From positions 682,001 through 746,000 of the forward strand of contig CAOHYA010000001.1 in NCBI GenBank assembly GCA_948288625.1: 64,000 bases of DNA. The letters run 5' to 3'. A program made the position numbers and the translations under genes. Below, one piece after another: positions 63,811 to 64,000 of this stretch. The notes beneath the pieces are model-generated. The model had not been told where the DNA came from. It made no database searches and saw nothing but the letters and a program-made list of their open reading frames with translations. This DNA is from an uncultured Candidatus Saccharibacteria bacterium (GTDB lineage: Bacteria; Patescibacteriota; Saccharimonadia; Saccharimonadales; Saccharimonadaceae). How positions within the stretch are numbered: position 1 is the stretch's first letter; each line of letters starts with the position of its first letter.

Positions 63811-64000
63811 CTATGGGGTGTTAAAGACGGTTCTATTCCCTACCGACCAGAAACGAACTTCGTCATACCGGTCAGCGCCAGAAACGAGCATGGAATCTGT
63901 CGGTAAAGCATGGATGCTTTTAGTGTGTACGTATTGCAGCGTTGCTTGGTATAACCCGATGGCCGGCGCATCTGCCAACCATTGGTTAGCGAACGTAATG
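63811..64000 (-). CDS. Extracellular solute-binding protein (peptide ABC-type), C-terminal end
   Basis: The minus frame is open from the window edge to TAG at 63811-63813 and gives 62 residues. ANQWLADAPAIGLYQATLQYVH and YDEVRFWSVGNR are like the end of SBP_bac_5 (OppA-type) lipoproteins, which bind peptides or other small molecules for ABC uptake. The rest lies outside the window. Confidence 0.68.
   Translation of the reverse strand, partial: ITFANQWLADAPAIGLYQATLQYVHTKSIHALPTDSMLVSGADRYDEVRFWSVGNRTVFNTP

Overview
The window looks like chromosome from a Candidatus Saccharibacteria (TM7, Patescibacteria/CPR) cell or a close relative. This is inferred from the mix of genes: many small orphan membrane proteins, an L32 without zinc-binding cysteines, HtpX/LemA, TypA, RarA, a DnaQ/GIY-YIG fusion, a type IV prepilin, PadR plus DUF1048, and short intergenic gaps. 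No rRNA is present to settle it. UGA is used as a stop, so the code is standard rather than the UGA=Gly code of Absconditabacteria and Gracilibacteria. Composition is moderate, with two clear outliers: an AT-rich two-gene block at 3.6-5.6 kb and a very GC-rich gene at 23.0-23.6 kb.

Layout. 1-3.6 kb: end of an aquaporin gene, an orphan gene, a GNAT-like protein, RmuC, a small membrane protein and a PAP2 phosphatase. 3.7-5.5 kb: AAA ATPase plus TOPRIM protein, a probable acquired defence pair. 5.8-12.5 kb: DEAD-box helicase, hydrolase, Mpg-type glycosylase, flavodoxin-fold protein, SDR, HhH glycosylase-like protein and the DnaQ/GIY-YIG nuclease. 12.5-13.9 kb: tail-fibre-like protein with a metallophosphoesterase. 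14-19.4 kb: two overlapping hydrolases, an SPW/acidic-protein/ADH operon, a BrkB-type membrane protein and a PAS protein. 20-26 kb: tRNA-Gln, then a ribosome/RNA block on the minus strand (rpmF, nusB, NUDIX, rnc, rpsP, khpA, trmD), broken between rpsP and khpA by the GC-rich foreign-looking gene. 26-31 kb: leuS, murF, tRNA-Ala. 31.2-37.4 kb: NAD salvage locus. 37.5-43.5 kb: RRM protein, surface/membrane proteins and the lemA-htpX-membrane protein-ligA operon. 43.5-48.4 kb: two tRNAs, MFS exporter, HtrA protease, lipase-like protein. 48.4-50.2 kb: second tail-fibre-like protein, divergent from a beta-helix protein. 50.3-55.8 kb: small regulators and membrane proteins. 55.8-56.3 kb: a tRNA-like element, tRNA-Gly and tRNA-Phe. 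56.4-64 kb: RarA, deaminase, trehalase, TypA, prepilin, tRNA-Leu, tRNA-Val and the end of an ABC solute-binding protein gene.

The best-connected system is the NAD locus. pncA, pncB, nadD and nadE take nicotinamide to NAD by the Preiss-Handler route. nrtR encodes a Nudix-winged-helix repressor, and matching inverted repeats (AGTGT/ACACT type) sit over the nadD/nadE divergent promoters and over the pncA promoter. LigA, which consumes NAD, lies nearby and lacks its zinc-finger cysteines.

Many genes have a good -10 hexamer 4-9 nt before the start codon, so their mRNAs are probably leaderless or nearly so. In contrast, several small orphan genes have textbook -35/-10 promoters, a leader and their own terminator. 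Apart from the tRNA and tRNA-like sequences described here, no gene-free stretch exceeds about 300 bases.
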